This document shows positions 16,490 to 24,964 of a DNA stretch of 63,759 nucleotides, piece by piece (within the stretch, counting starts at the first letter, position 1; each line of letters starts with the position of its first letter). The stretch is from Christensenellaceae bacterium (GTDB taxonomy: Bacteria; Bacillota; Clostridia; Christensenellales; Borkfalkiaceae): NCBI GenBank assembly GCA_022768945.1, contig JALEKY010000069.1, positions 1-63,759 of the forward strand. Reading direction: 5' to 3'. The translations under genes were made by a program, and so were the position numbers. The notes beneath the pieces are model-generated. The model saw only the letters and a program-made list of their open reading frames with translations. It ran no database searches and was not told the DNA's origin.

Positions 16490-18958
16490 ATGCCTAAGAG
16501 TCAATTCATCGATCCGAATTTTATAAGAAAAAGCGGAACGATACATTTTGAAGACATACCGGTAAACCAATACAATAAAACGATTGCCGACGAGAAGAAG
16601 AACTTCAAGAAAGGCGAACTCGTTACCATGTTCGAAGACATCGCAACCCTTCGCGAATTCGAAAGCATGATTTACTCCATAAAGGTACAGGGCGAATACA
16701 ACGGATTTAAGCATTCTTATCCCGGTCCCGCTCACCTTTCCATGGGACAGGAAGCGGCTGCCGTAGGACAGGCTTTCATTCTCGATAAAAACGATATTAC
16801 GTTCGGTTCTCACCGTAGCCACAGCGAAGTTCTTGCACGCGGTCTTTCTTCCATTCACAAGCTCTCGGACGACGAACTTATGAAGATAATGGAAGAATTC
16901 GAAGGCGGAGAAGTACTCCGCGCGGTCGAAACCGGCAACAAGACCGGCAACGTTAAAGACCTCGCTACCGACTTCCTTCTCTACGGCGCTCTCGCGGAAA
17001 TCTTTGCGAGAAGAACGGGCTTCCACAGAGGTATGGGCGGCTCGATGCACGTATTCTTCCTTCCGTTCGGCATTTACCCGAACAACGCGCTCGTAGGCGG
17101 CAGCGCACCTATCGCGATGGGCGCGGCTCTTTACAAAAAGTGCAACGATAAACCGGGCATCGTTATTTCCAACGTAGGCGACGGCGCTATGGGTTGCGGC
17201 GTTGTTTACGAATCCATGAACTTTGCGGCTATGGATCAGCTCAATCAGCTTTGGGAGAAGAAGGGCGGACTTCCGATTTTATTCAACTTCTTCAACAACG
17301 GTTACGGCATGGGCGGTCAGACTCGCGGCGAAACTATGGCTTACGATTTCCTCGCTCGTATGGGCGCGGGCGTTGCTCCTTCTCAGCTCCATGCGGAAAG
17401 AGTAGACGGCTTCAATCCTCTCGCGGTAATCGACGCGATGAAGAGAAAGAAGGAAATCCTTTTGAAGGGCGAAGGTCCTTGTCTCCTCGACGTTGTTACC
17501 TATCGTTTCGGCGGTCACTCGCCTTCGGACAGCATGTCCTACAGAACGAAGGAAGAGGTCGAAGCTTGGCAGCAGGTTGATCCGCTCATCACGTTCAGAA
17601 AAGGTCTTGTCGACGCAAAAGTCGAAAAAGACGCTAAATTCGAAGATATTCTTTCCGACGTTAAGGCAAGACTCTTCAAAATCTGCAAAATGGCTGCGGA
17701 CCCCGAACTCTCGCCCTATCATGACTTCAAGAAAGATCCTTACTACGTCGAAAATCTTATGTTCTCGAACGGCAGCGTAGAATCTATGGATCCCGCTCGC
17801 AAGCCCGACGTTAAGATGCCTATGGCGGAGAACCCGCGCGTTCAGCAGATCGCCGGCAAGAGCCGTTTCGCTTTCGATAAGGACGGCAAGCCCGTTTCCA
17901 AGATCAAGGCTTACAACATCAGAGACGGTATTTTCGAAGCTATTATCGACAGATATTATAAAGACGCTACGCTTATTTCCTACGGCGAAGACGTTCGCGA
18001 CTGGGGCGGCGCGTTTGCGGTTTACAGAGGACTTACCGAAGCTCTTCCGTATCACAGATTGTTCAACTCGCCTATTTCCGAAGCGGCTATCGTTTCTTCC
18101 GCGGTTGGCTACGGCCTTTGCGGCGGCAGAGCTATAGTAGAGCTTATGTACGCAGACTTTATGGGCAGAGCGGGCGACGAAATCTTCAACCAGCTCGCTA
18201 AATGGCAGGCAATGTCTTCAGGCATCTTAAAGATGCCCGTTACACTCCGCGTTTCCGTCGGCAGCAAGTACGGCGCTCAGCACTCTCAGGACTGGGTAGC
18301 GTTCCCCGCGCACGTTCCCGGACTTAAAGTGGTATTCCCGGTAACTCCTTACGACGCTAAGGGACTTATGAACTCCGCTCTTAACGGAACGGATCCCGTC
18401 GTATTCTTCGAAAGCCAGAGAATTTACGACAAGGGCGAAGAATTCCATGAAGGCGGCGTTCCCGAAGGATACTATGAAATTCCTATCGGTGAACCCGATA
18501 TCAAACGTAAGGGTAGCGATATTACCATTCTTACCATCGGCGCAACTCTTTACAGAGCTTTGGACGCTGCTAAGACGCTTTCCGAGAAGTACGGCGTTGA
18601 AGCCGAAGTTATCGACGCTCGTTCCATCGTTCCGTTCAACTACGAAAAGGTTGTCGAATCCGTCAAGAAGACCGGCAAGATTTTGCTCGCTTCGGACGCT
18701 TGCGCTCGTGGCAGCATCCTGAACGATATGGCTGAAAAGATTTCCGAACTCTGCTTCGATTATCTCGACGCTCCCGTTGTGGTTGTCGGTGCAAGAAACT
18801 GGATTACTCCTCCGTATGAATTCGACGGCGAATTCTTCCCGCAGGCAAGCTGGATCCTCGACAATATCAACGACAAGATTATGAAACTTGACGGATACGT
18901 TTCCGAAACCGATACTTCGGACGCGGAAATGCTCCGCCGCGCTAAGAAAGGCGTATAA
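16490..18958 (+). CDS. 2-oxoacid dehydrogenase E1, alpha and beta fused
   Basis: 822-residue thiamine diphosphate enzyme. Residues 1-430 are E1 alpha-like: GPAHLSMGQEAAAVG, the HRGMGGSMH segment and the cofactor motif GDGAMG...NNG at about 228-268. Residues 460-822 are E1 beta/transketolase C-terminal-like: SYGEDVRDWGGAF, NSPISEAAIV and the PPYEFDGE end. Pyruvate and acetoin dehydrogenases of Gram-positives usually carry two separate chains; a single fused chain with order alpha-beta is less common. It performs the decarboxylating step and acylates E2 lipoyl groups. Whether it prefers pyruvate, another 2-oxoacid or acetoin cannot be read off. Last gene of the cluster; a strong terminator follows. 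Confidence 0.9.
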   Translation: MPKSQFIDPNFIRKSGTIHFEDIPVNQYNKTIADEKKNFKKGELVTMFEDIATLREFESMIYSIKVQGEYNGFKHSYPGPAHLSMGQEAAAVGQAFILDKNDITFGSHRSHSEVLARGLSSIHKLSDDELMKIMEEFEGGEVLRAVETGNKTGNVKDLATDFLLYGALAEIFARRTGFHRGMGGSMHVFFLPFGIYPNNALVGGSAPIAMGAALYKKCNDKPGIVISNVGDGAMGCGVVYESMNFAAMDQLNQLWEKKGGLPILFNFFNNGYGMGGQTRGETMAYDFLARMGAGVAPSQLHAERVDGFNPLAVIDAMKRKKEILLKGEGPCLLDVVTYRFGGHSPSDSMSYRTKEEVEAWQQVDPLITFRKGLVDAKVEKDAKFEDILSDVKARLFKICKMAADPELSPYHDFKKDPYYVENLMFSNGSVESMDPARKPDVKMPMAENPRVQQIAGKSRFAFDKDGKPVSKIKAYNIRDGIFEAIIDRYYKDATLISYGEDVRDWGGAFAVYRGLTEALPYHRLFNSPISEAAIVSSAVGYGLCGGRAIVELMYADFMGRAGDEIFNQLAKWQAMSSGILKMPVTLRVSVGSKYGAQHSQDWVAFPAHVPGLKVVFPVTPYDAKGLMNSALNGTDPVVFFESQRIYDKGEEFHEGGVPEGYYEIPIGEPDIKRKGSDITILTIGATLYRALDAAKTLSEKYGVEAEVIDARSIVPFNYEKVVESVKKTGKILLASDACARGSILNDMAEKISELCFDYLDAPVVVVGARNWITPPYEFDGEFFPQASWILDNINDKIMKLDGYVSETDTSDAEMLRRAKKGV

Positions 18959-18981
18959 TCTGATAAAAGGTTATAAAAACT

Positions 18982-19030
18982 AATAGGGCGGCGCCCGGAT
19001 TTATCCCGGGCGCCGCCCTATTCATTTTTA
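18982..19030 (+). terminator. strong intrinsic terminator of the sugar/E1-E2-E3 cluster
   Basis: Perfect 17-base arms (18982-18998 and 19006-19022), very GC-rich (GGGCGGCGCCCGG core), with a 7-base loop and a trailing CATTTTTATA. It closes the nine-gene run begun at 5622. Confidence 0.93.
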
Positions 19031-19092
19031 TACTAATGAGACCGGTGCGGAAGCTTTAACGAGTTTTCGCATTTTTTAATAAGATATAACAT

Positions 19093-19179
19093 GGGAATTC
19101 TGACGAGCGCTTATATGCGGTAAACCGCATAGTCCGTTAAAACGCACTGGCTATAAAACGGAACGCGGCGAAAATTCCC
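19093..19179 (+). ncRNA. structured leader, possible three-way-junction riboswitch
   Basis: GGGAATT (19093-19099) pairs with AATTCCC (19173-19179). Inside are TATGCGG/CCGCATA with a TAAA loop (19114-19131) and TCCGTT/AACGGA (19133-19138, 19157-19162), so three helices meet at one junction. A TATAAC -10-like hexamer at 19085-19090 would start the RNA close to the first arm. The ribosome binding site GGTGG follows the closing arm. I do not see the GGGGAGUA or ACGAGCAC signatures of the manganese yybP-ykoY class. Confidence 0.4.
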
Positions 19180-19191
19180 CGCGGTGGAAAA

Positions 19192-19725
19192 ATGAACTTA
19201 TTATATCTTATTATATCGTCCGTTACCGTGAGTATAGACGGATTTTCCGCGGGAGCGGTTATAGGCGCGCGCGGCACGGCAAAAAGGTTTAAATGCGTGC
19301 TTTGCGTGGGCGTTATTGTGATTATAATGTGCTTTGCCGCTTGCCTGTTAGGCGAAAGGCTTAATTCCGTTTGCAGAGAGATTTCCGTTTATATAAGCGG
19401 GTGCATTCTTTTTTTTATCGGTGCAAAAGAACTCTTCGATAGGGAAAAACATAACTTTTTTGTGCGAAAAAGGGGACTTATGATAAATACGGGCGAAATA
19501 ATTTCGCTCGGCGTCGGAGTAGGGGCAGACGGCGCGTGCGCCTCGCTTTCGCTTAATCTCTCGGGTTATGGCTTCTATCCCGTGGCGACGGTCGGGGCGT
19601 TTCACGTTGCGTTCGTTTACCTCGGCGCTGCTTTCGGGGAAAGACTTCGTTCTTATGTTATTTTGAAAAAACTGCCGTCCGTGATTTTGATATTTTTAGG
19701 CGCGGCGAAACTTCTCGGAGCATAG
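19192..19725 (+). CDS. MntP/YtaF-family membrane protein, putative metal efflux
   Basis: 177 residues with about six membrane helices in two halves. Each half opens with an acidic motif, SIDGFSAGAV at about 15-24 and GADGACASLSLNLSG in the middle, which matches the paired Asp-containing DUF204 repeats of the manganese exporter MntP and sporulation protein YtaF. Length is close to MntP (about 188). The gene stands alone with a folded leader ahead and a terminator behind. Manganese export is a family guess; YtaF relatives have no proven transport role. Confidence 0.65.
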   Translation: MNLLYLIISSVTVSIDGFSAGAVIGARGTAKRFKCVLCVGVIVIIMCFAACLLGERLNSVCREISVYISGCILFFIGAKELFDREKHNFFVRKRGLMINTGEIISLGVGVGADGACASLSLNLSGYGFYPVATVGAFHVAFVYLGAAFGERLRSYVILKKLPSVILIFLGAAKLLGA

Positions 19726-19763
19726 AAAAAGTTGTGGAAAAATTGAAAAAAGGCTATAAAAAA

Positions 19764-19796
19764 GGCAAACCGCCGGAAAAACGGTTTGCCCTATTT
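19764..19796 (+). terminator. intrinsic terminator after the MntP-like gene
   Basis: GGCAAACCG (19764-19772) pairs with CGGTTTGCC (19782-19790), followed by CTATTTTATC and preceded by an A-run. It also faces the end of the leftward O-antigen ligase-like gene. Confidence 0.8.
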
Positions 19797-19880
19797 TATC
19801 TTGCGAAAATGTTTAGTTCGACTGTCGGCGGCGATTTTTCGAAAATATTTCAGCCCGACCGCCGACGATTTTTTTGAAAA

Positions 19881-21350
19881 CTATATTGTCGCGGTTTCGG
19901 AAATATCCGATTGTTCGGCTTCCGCTCGAGCTGTTTCCGATTGCTCGGTTTCGTTTTGCTTTGCCTTTTCTCGTTCGATGAGTTTTTCCGCCACAACGAG
20001 CGCGAATATCACGTAAATGTGGCAGTAGGAGTTGAAATATACTGTGTCGAACAGAGAAATAAGTGTATAAACCAATATCGTAGCGCCGAGGAACATCTTG
20101 CCCTCGAATTTGTTTTTGATAATCCTTATTCCCGTGCTTACCAAAAGGAATAGCGTGGAGATTATGCCGAGAATTCCCGCGCCGCCGACCATTTCCATAA
20201 CGAAGTTATGCGCGAGGAACATATAGAGGGTTTTGCCTTTTTCGATGGCGTCGCTTTCGAAATACTCTTTTGCGAAGCCCGCGCCGAATATCGGGTATTC
20301 GAGAAAGTAATCCCATCTTTTCGCCCAGATAACGTCTCTGCTGCTCCAGGCGAATTTATCGTCGCGCTTAAACGCCGTTTTGAAGTATTCGAAAATCTTG
20401 GTAAAATCGGTGCAGAAGCCGAGTATCAATATAAAGGCGAAGAACGCGCACGCGCACAGAGCAATGGTCAGCGCGATTGTTTTTCTTTGCGGATTTTTAA
20501 CGAACGTATATACCCCGAAAGCGAGTATCATCGGGAAACCGAAGAGCATCGCCGCGCGGCAGAACGTGAAGAACACCGTTATCGTGCAGAAACATATCGC
20601 TATCGACCATAAAACCACGTGTTCGCCTTTCTGAAGCTTTCTGAACATAAACGGAATAAGGAAGATAATCATTTCCCCGGCGAGGTTATTTACTCCCCAG
20701 CCGACTATCATATTGCCTTTCCAGTTATCGAGCATCGCGTCGAACGTGCCGTTTATCATCTTGTAAATCGGAACGGCGAAAATTTGCAGACCGATTAAAA
20801 GAGCGAGTACGGAGAACAGCGAGGTGATATAATCGAGCAGTCCGTCGAAGGGATCGAAGCTTCCGCTGAATAAAACGTATAAACCTACGCCGCTTACCGT
20901 AAGAAGCGCGGCGAACGCAATGCTTACTTTATAGTAATTTTGCCCCACTCCCGCAAGGAGCAGAGAAACGGAAAGAAGAGCGAAAGGCACGTAAAGTTTT
21001 CCGGATTTGAGATTTTCGCGGTAGCGTATCGTTCTGAAAGCGAGCCCCGCGAGCACTAAAAATATCGAAACCGCCGCAAGCGCGAGCACTACGGGCGTAG
21101 TGTAATAGTTGCCGCCGGTGGTATATCCCGGGCTGTTCTGCATAGAAACGATAAATATAGCCGAAGCCATAAGCGTGAACGACGGACGAAAATCCTTAAA
21201 AAGTACGAACCCTGCGCCCGCGAGAATCGCATACAGCAGTATTCCCGCAATGTCAGCGGCAACGATGTGCAACAGAAAGGTGAGAATAGCTACGATAAAG
21301 ACGAATTTTTCGCCGGAACAAAATTTTTCTATCTTCTTCAGTATATTCAT
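19881..21350 (-). CDS. O-antigen ligase/polymerase-like membrane protein
   Basis: 489 residues with about a dozen predicted membrane helices and one larger outside loop of the Wzy_C type containing RDVIWAKRWDYFLEYPIFG and then LAHNFVMEMVGGAG. These blocks, a conserved Arg plus a His-Asn pair, mark O-antigen ligase/polymerase-family proteins, which join lipid-linked glycans to acceptors at the outer face of the membrane. The last 30 residues are a low-complexity tail rich in Glu, Ala, Gln and Ser. No other polysaccharide gene lies nearby, so its glycan is unknown. Confidence 0.8.
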   Translation of the reverse strand: MNILKKIEKFCSGEKFVFIVAILTFLLHIVAADIAGILLYAILAGAGFVLFKDFRPSFTLMASAIFIVSMQNSPGYTTGGNYYTTPVVLALAAVSIFLVLAGLAFRTIRYRENLKSGKLYVPFALLSVSLLLAGVGQNYYKVSIAFAALLTVSGVGLYVLFSGSFDPFDGLLDYITSLFSVLALLIGLQIFAVPIYKMINGTFDAMLDNWKGNMIVGWGVNNLAGEMIIFLIPFMFRKLQKGEHVVLWSIAICFCTITVFFTFCRAAMLFGFPMILAFGVYTFVKNPQRKTIALTIALCACAFFAFILILGFCTDFTKIFEYFKTAFKRDDKFAWSSRDVIWAKRWDYFLEYPIFGAGFAKEYFESDAIEKGKTLYMFLAHNFVMEMVGGAGILGIISTLFLLVSTGIRIIKNKFEGKMFLGATILVYTLISLFDTVYFNSYCHIYVIFALVVAEKLIEREKAKQNETEQSETARAEAEQSDISETATI

Positions 21351-21457
21351 TATTGCTCCTTCCCCGCGCGTTCTGTCGCGACGGGTAATAAAATCTGAGT
21401 TGTTTTTTGGTTGCGTTTTTAAAGTTTTTTGCTTTGATTACCCGCGTTTTAGGGGGG

Positions 21458-23092
21458 TTAAGCGTTTTTGCCGTCGAATTCCGGCGACGCATTAAAGAAT
21501 TCCGGACGTTTTACGATATAGCACAGCTGTTTGTAAATTTCTTTCGGATCGGAAGTTTCCGCCTGAATGACGAATTTATCTCCTACGTGGATTTTACGCT
21601 CGCCGTCTTTATCCATTCGGTAGATGATATTGCCCTGGCTGTCCGTTTCTTTTACTTTTATAACGAGTGCGTTCGCCGGCCAGAGAATGTCTCTTACGCT
21701 TCTGCCCACGGCGAACGAGTTTTCTTCTATTTCTATTTCGTACTCGACGAGCTTTTTCTTTTTGCCCGCGTTGCGTTTACCGAGAATAGTGCCGAGGAGT
21801 TTATCGTAAATAGGTTCTACGTTAAACAGTTCTACGATAAAGTATGCGAGCAATATTACGAGGCACGTCGCCCAAAAGTCGTTTGTCAGCGTGTTTGTCA
21901 TCTCGATAATCAAAACGACCGCCGTAATCGGGGAGCGCATAACTCCGCCGAGGAACGCGCACATACTTATAAGAACTATCATATTGTAGAAGTCGCCGTT
22001 CATTCCCATTGCGATGAAAAGCTTTGCGGTAAGTCCGCCGAATATCGCGCCTATCGCGAGGGTGGGGAAGAATAAGCCGCCGGTTACGCCTCCGTTCGAA
22101 CAGAAAACGACTAAAATCAGTTTTATGCAAAGAAGCAGAAGCAACGGCTGCCATTCGAGTTGCATAAGAGCTATTTTTCTTATTACGTTGCCGCCCGAAC
22201 CTATCGAGTCGGCAACGAACAGCCCGGCTATGCCGGTAAGCAGAAATACGGCTAAAATTTTGAGCCATGCGGGAATTTTCGTTTTGTTCATTCCGGTCGC
22301 CACTGTGTTGTACAAAAGGCTGAACAGAACGGAAAACAATCCCATCATAAGCCCGAGGAGAGCGAGAAAGGGAAGCTCCCTGAAAGTCGGCTCGGCAAGC
22401 ATATTGAATTCGGTGAAAATAACTTCGCTTATGCCGTGCCCGGTAAGAGCCGTGAGAACGTTTGCCGTTATCGAAGCGACTATTACCGAAGCCGAAGCCG
22501 GCAAAAGTATCATGGGGGAAAATCTTTTATGTATTTCTTCGAGCGCGAAGATTATTCCGGCAAGCGGGGCGTTGAACGCTACGGCGAACGCCGCCGACGC
22601 TCCTCCCGTTATCGATTGTCTTTTCCAGGCAAGGCGAGTTCTGTTTCCTTTAATCGCAATATCGTTCGAGCCCGAGCCTATGCATGAACCGATGAGAATG
22701 CTCGGACCTTCGCTGCCGAGAGGTATGCCGGCGATAAACGAAATAAAGCTGTTCAAAATCATCGCGGGCAAAGCTATAAGCCATCTTAAAGGCAGAAGCC
22801 CTCGCATAACGCCTTCCGAATACGGAACGCCGCTGCCCGTTACTTCGGGCGCAAGCAGTATTATAAAATACGAAATAACGGCGAGTGTCGCGAGCGACAA
22901 AAAGAGCAATGGCACGTAGACGGGGTTCGCCCTGAAAAAAGCGTATATGTTTGCGCTTTGTTCGCTTATGAATTCCACGGTGAGAGAATATGCCCAGATT
23001 ATCGTTCCCGTGGCAAGCCCTATGGCTATGCCGTAAACTATTATAGGAAATAAAGTGTATCGTATATACGAAAGAAATTGTTTAACGTTCAT
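21458..23092 (-). CDS. ClC-family chloride channel/antiporter with TrkA-C domain
   Basis: 544 residues from the chosen start; an upstream in-frame ATG (end 23119) adds nine residues, but AAGAGATACG is better placed for this one. The ClC pore motifs are complete: GSGVP near 86, GSEGP near 126 with the gating glutamate, GGLFFPTLAIGA, and ALEE carrying the inner proton glutamate, so a Cl-/H+ exchanger is more likely than a simple channel. Residues from about 455 form a cytosolic TrkA-C (RCK_C) ligand-binding domain. About eleven membrane helices. Transcribed leftward with O-antigen ligase downstream. Confidence 0.92.
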   Translation of the reverse strand: MNVKQFLSYIRYTLFPIIVYGIAIGLATGTIIWAYSLTVEFISEQSANIYAFFRANPVYVPLLFLSLATLAVISYFIILLAPEVTGSGVPYSEGVMRGLLPLRWLIALPAMILNSFISFIAGIPLGSEGPSILIGSCIGSGSNDIAIKGNRTRLAWKRQSITGGASAAFAVAFNAPLAGIIFALEEIHKRFSPMILLPASASVIVASITANVLTALTGHGISEVIFTEFNMLAEPTFRELPFLALLGLMMGLFSVLFSLLYNTVATGMNKTKIPAWLKILAVFLLTGIAGLFVADSIGSGGNVIRKIALMQLEWQPLLLLLCIKLILVVFCSNGGVTGGLFFPTLAIGAIFGGLTAKLFIAMGMNGDFYNMIVLISMCAFLGGVMRSPITAVVLIIEMTNTLTNDFWATCLVILLAYFIVELFNVEPIYDKLLGTILGKRNAGKKKKLVEYEIEIEENSFAVGRSVRDILWPANALVIKVKETDSQGNIIYRMDKDGERKIHVGDKFVIQAETSDPKEIYKQLCYIVKRPEFFNASPEFDGKNA

Positions 23093-23204
23093 TATCGTAT
23101 CTCTTTTAAGCGGCGGCAATTTTTTTATTCCGGAAAAGCGAAAATTTTTCGTCGCCCCGCGGTTTTGTCGGCGGTTCTTCTGTCTAAATCAAATATTAAG
23201 CGGA

Positions 23205-23954
23205 TTAAATGTTAAGCAGCAGATATATTCCTTCTATTACAAGAATGTGCGCGGGGTAGAAAATATAGAAGAAATACTTCAGATTTAGTTTTCCTCTTTC
23301 GCCGTTGTAGAGCGCGACGAATATCACGGCGATGAATGCGAAGTAAGGAATGGGCGACGGGAAAGGCGACGATAATACCGACCAGGTTATACCCGCCGCA
23401 AACGGGATAAGCCTTAGCCATCTGTTTTTGATCGGGTAGCACAGAAGGGGAAGAAATACGCCCGGTAAACCGTAATCGAAAGTTCCGTCCGTTCTCTTCG
23501 TAAGGTCTGCGATAAACAGAGCGAGGATAACTATAAGCGCGAATTTTGCGGCGGCATACCCCGCCGAGATCAGTTTTGAAAACGCCTTTTCGTCCGACTT
23601 TAGCGCGGACAGAAATTCGTCGTAGCAGTATATTAAAAGTATCGACAGCGAGAATGTTGTAAGTATGCAGAAGTACACGTCATTCATCACAACGTAAAAC
23701 GCCGCGTTGCATATAAGACCGAGCAGAAAAATCATCAGAAAGTATTTCTTTCTGTCCCTTGTGTATCTGCAGCCTTCCGCTATAAAGAAAGCGAACAGCG
23801 GCATTGCGATGCGCCCTAACGAACGGCAGACTATGTACCACTCGTGCCCGATAAGGTACGCGAAAGATACCCCGATATGATCCGCTACCATAAAAACGGC
23901 GGCTATGATTTTAAGCATATTGCCGTTTAACAAACCTTTAAAAGTTACTTTCAT
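23205..23954 (-). CDS. TraX family membrane protein
   Basis: 249 residues with seven or eight hydrophobic segments. MLKIIAAVFMVADHIG, then LGRIAMPLFAFFIAEG, then YPAHILVIEGIYLLL match the TraX family (PF05857). F-pilin acetylase is the founding member, but most Gram-positive members lie outside plasmids and act as membrane O-acyltransferase-like proteins of unknown substrate. No conjugation genes are nearby, so a role in conjugation is unlikely. A copy of the dispersed element lies directly upstream of its start. Confidence 0.8.
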   Translation of the reverse strand: MKVTFKGLLNGNMLKIIAAVFMVADHIGVSFAYLIGHEWYIVCRSLGRIAMPLFAFFIAEGCRYTRDRKKYFLMIFLLGLICNAAFYVVMNDVYFCILTTFSLSILLIYCYDEFLSALKSDEKAFSKLISAGYAAAKFALIVILALFIADLTKRTDGTFDYGLPGVFLPLLCYPIKNRWLRLIPFAAGITWSVLSSPFPSPIPYFAFIAVIFVALYNGERGKLNLKYFFYIFYPAHILVIEGIYLLLNI

Positions 23955-23958
23955 ATTG

Positions 23959-23998
23959 TAAAAAATCGCAGATAATGTGCGATTTACGCCCCTTTTTA
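23959..23998 (+). repeat. CGCRCRTTAW dispersed element, copy 2
   Basis: Core ATAATGTGCG at 23972-23981, preceded by A-run and followed by TTTACGCCCCTTTTT. ATCGCA/TGCGAT can pair inside it. It fills the gap between the XRE gene and the TraX gene, immediately upstream of the latter. Confidence 0.7.
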
Positions 23999-23999
23999 A

Positions 24000-24635
24000 T
24001 TATTCGGTTTTATCCGTGTCGTCTTTTGAAGCCTTTTCGCCCGTTTCCTCCGCCGGCTTTTTGCGCTTTAAAAACAGCCACAGCACGGTGAGAACCTGAA
24101 GGGGAATGCAAATGATGAATATAAGCCACAGGTCTGTTTTCGGGAACGTGAGAAAGAATGACAGCGCGAGCGTCCATATGAGCAGCGAAACCAGAATGGT
24201 GGAAACGTATTTTTTGCCCCATAGCATATTGAAAACGATTTCCACGATAGCGGTCAGGGGGATGGCGTAAATAAAGCACAGCCAATTATCGAAAGGCACG
24301 TAGCACCACTGCAGAATTGCAAAACAAAGAGTAGCTATAACCCATACCAATCCGCCCGAAAGCAGTGCTATTATCGGCTTGCTGAAAGAGAAAACCTGTT
24401 TTTGCTTTTGCTCGGGAAGTTTCGGTTCGGCGGAAATCAATTCGTCCACCGTCGTACCGAAAATTTTAGCGAGTTCGGATAAAATGTAAATATCGGGAAC
24501 GGCTTCCGCTCTTTCCCATTTGGATACGGCTTTATCCGAATAATTCAGTTTTTCAGCCAACTGCGCCTGAGTGAGATTCATACGCTTTCTGCACTCAGCT
24601 ATGTTTCTGGCTATATTATTCCTAATATCTTCCAT
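24000..24635 (-). CDS. XRE-family regulator with C-terminal membrane helices
   Basis: 211 residues. Residues 1-68 are a Cro/C1 helix-turn-helix (LTQAQLAEKLNYSDKAVSKWERAEAVPDI). After a short linker four hydrophobic helices span about 85-195, and the tail is charged (KRKKPAEETGEKASKD). Membrane-anchored XRE regulators of this layout are common in Firmicutes and often respond to envelope or environmental cues. It is divergent from the SGNH hydrolase gene; the shared 329-base gap contains phased GTAGAG repeats that may be its binding sites (inference). Confidence 0.86.
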   Translation of the reverse strand: MEDIRNNIARNIAECRKRMNLTQAQLAEKLNYSDKAVSKWERAEAVPDIYILSELAKIFGTTVDELISAEPKLPEQKQKQVFSFSKPIIALLSGGLVWVIATLCFAILQWCYVPFDNWLCFIYAIPLTAIVEIVFNMLWGKKYVSTILVSLLIWTLALSFFLTFPKTDLWLIFIICIPLQVLTVLWLFLKRKKPAEETGEKASKDDTDKTE

Positions 24636-24737
24636 AAAGAGTCCCGTTCCTTTTATCTGAGGTCGTTAATATGCAATATTTATTATTATAGCACATTATT
24701 GTGCCGAAAACAAGCGTTTTTACGGCTATTCTACTAC

Positions 24738-24831
24738 CGGTAGAGAGGTTTGAATCGGTCGGTAGAGTTTGTTTTTGCTTCGGTAGAGAATGAAAAAAGA
24801 CAAGTAGAGGATCCTTGATAATCCGTAGAGT
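24738..24831. promoter_or_regulatory. five phased GTAGAG direct repeats
   Basis: GTAGAG begins at 24740, 24762, 24783, 24804 and 24825, i.e. every 21-22 bases, each preceded by CG or a one-base variant (consensus CGGTAGAG). The spacers differ in sequence. Two helical turns per step places all sites on one DNA face, as in LytTR or other cooperative activator arrays. The first unit is also half of the palindrome CTACCGGTAG (24734-24743). The rest of the 24636-24964 gap shows no gene. Confidence 0.65.
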
Positions 24832-24964
24832 AAAAAACGCATAATTAGGTTGATTTTTTCGTAGCATTCGGGGTATAGTGTTTTCAACGACGGAAGCAAA
24901 CGGGCAAAAATAAAAAGTTTGTTTTTCGTCATAGTAAAGCTGTTAGCTGAAGGAGGAAGAGTTT

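Noticed and set aside
19040-19191. Manganese riboswitch of the yybP-ykoY class before the MntP-like gene
   Set aside because: The GGGGAGUA and ACGAGCAC signature loops are absent and the helix arrangement differs; kept only as an unknown structured leader.
24738-24831. GTAGAG repeats considered as a CRISPR array
   Set aside because: Repeat units are only 6-8 bases, the spacers only about 14, and no cas gene is near.
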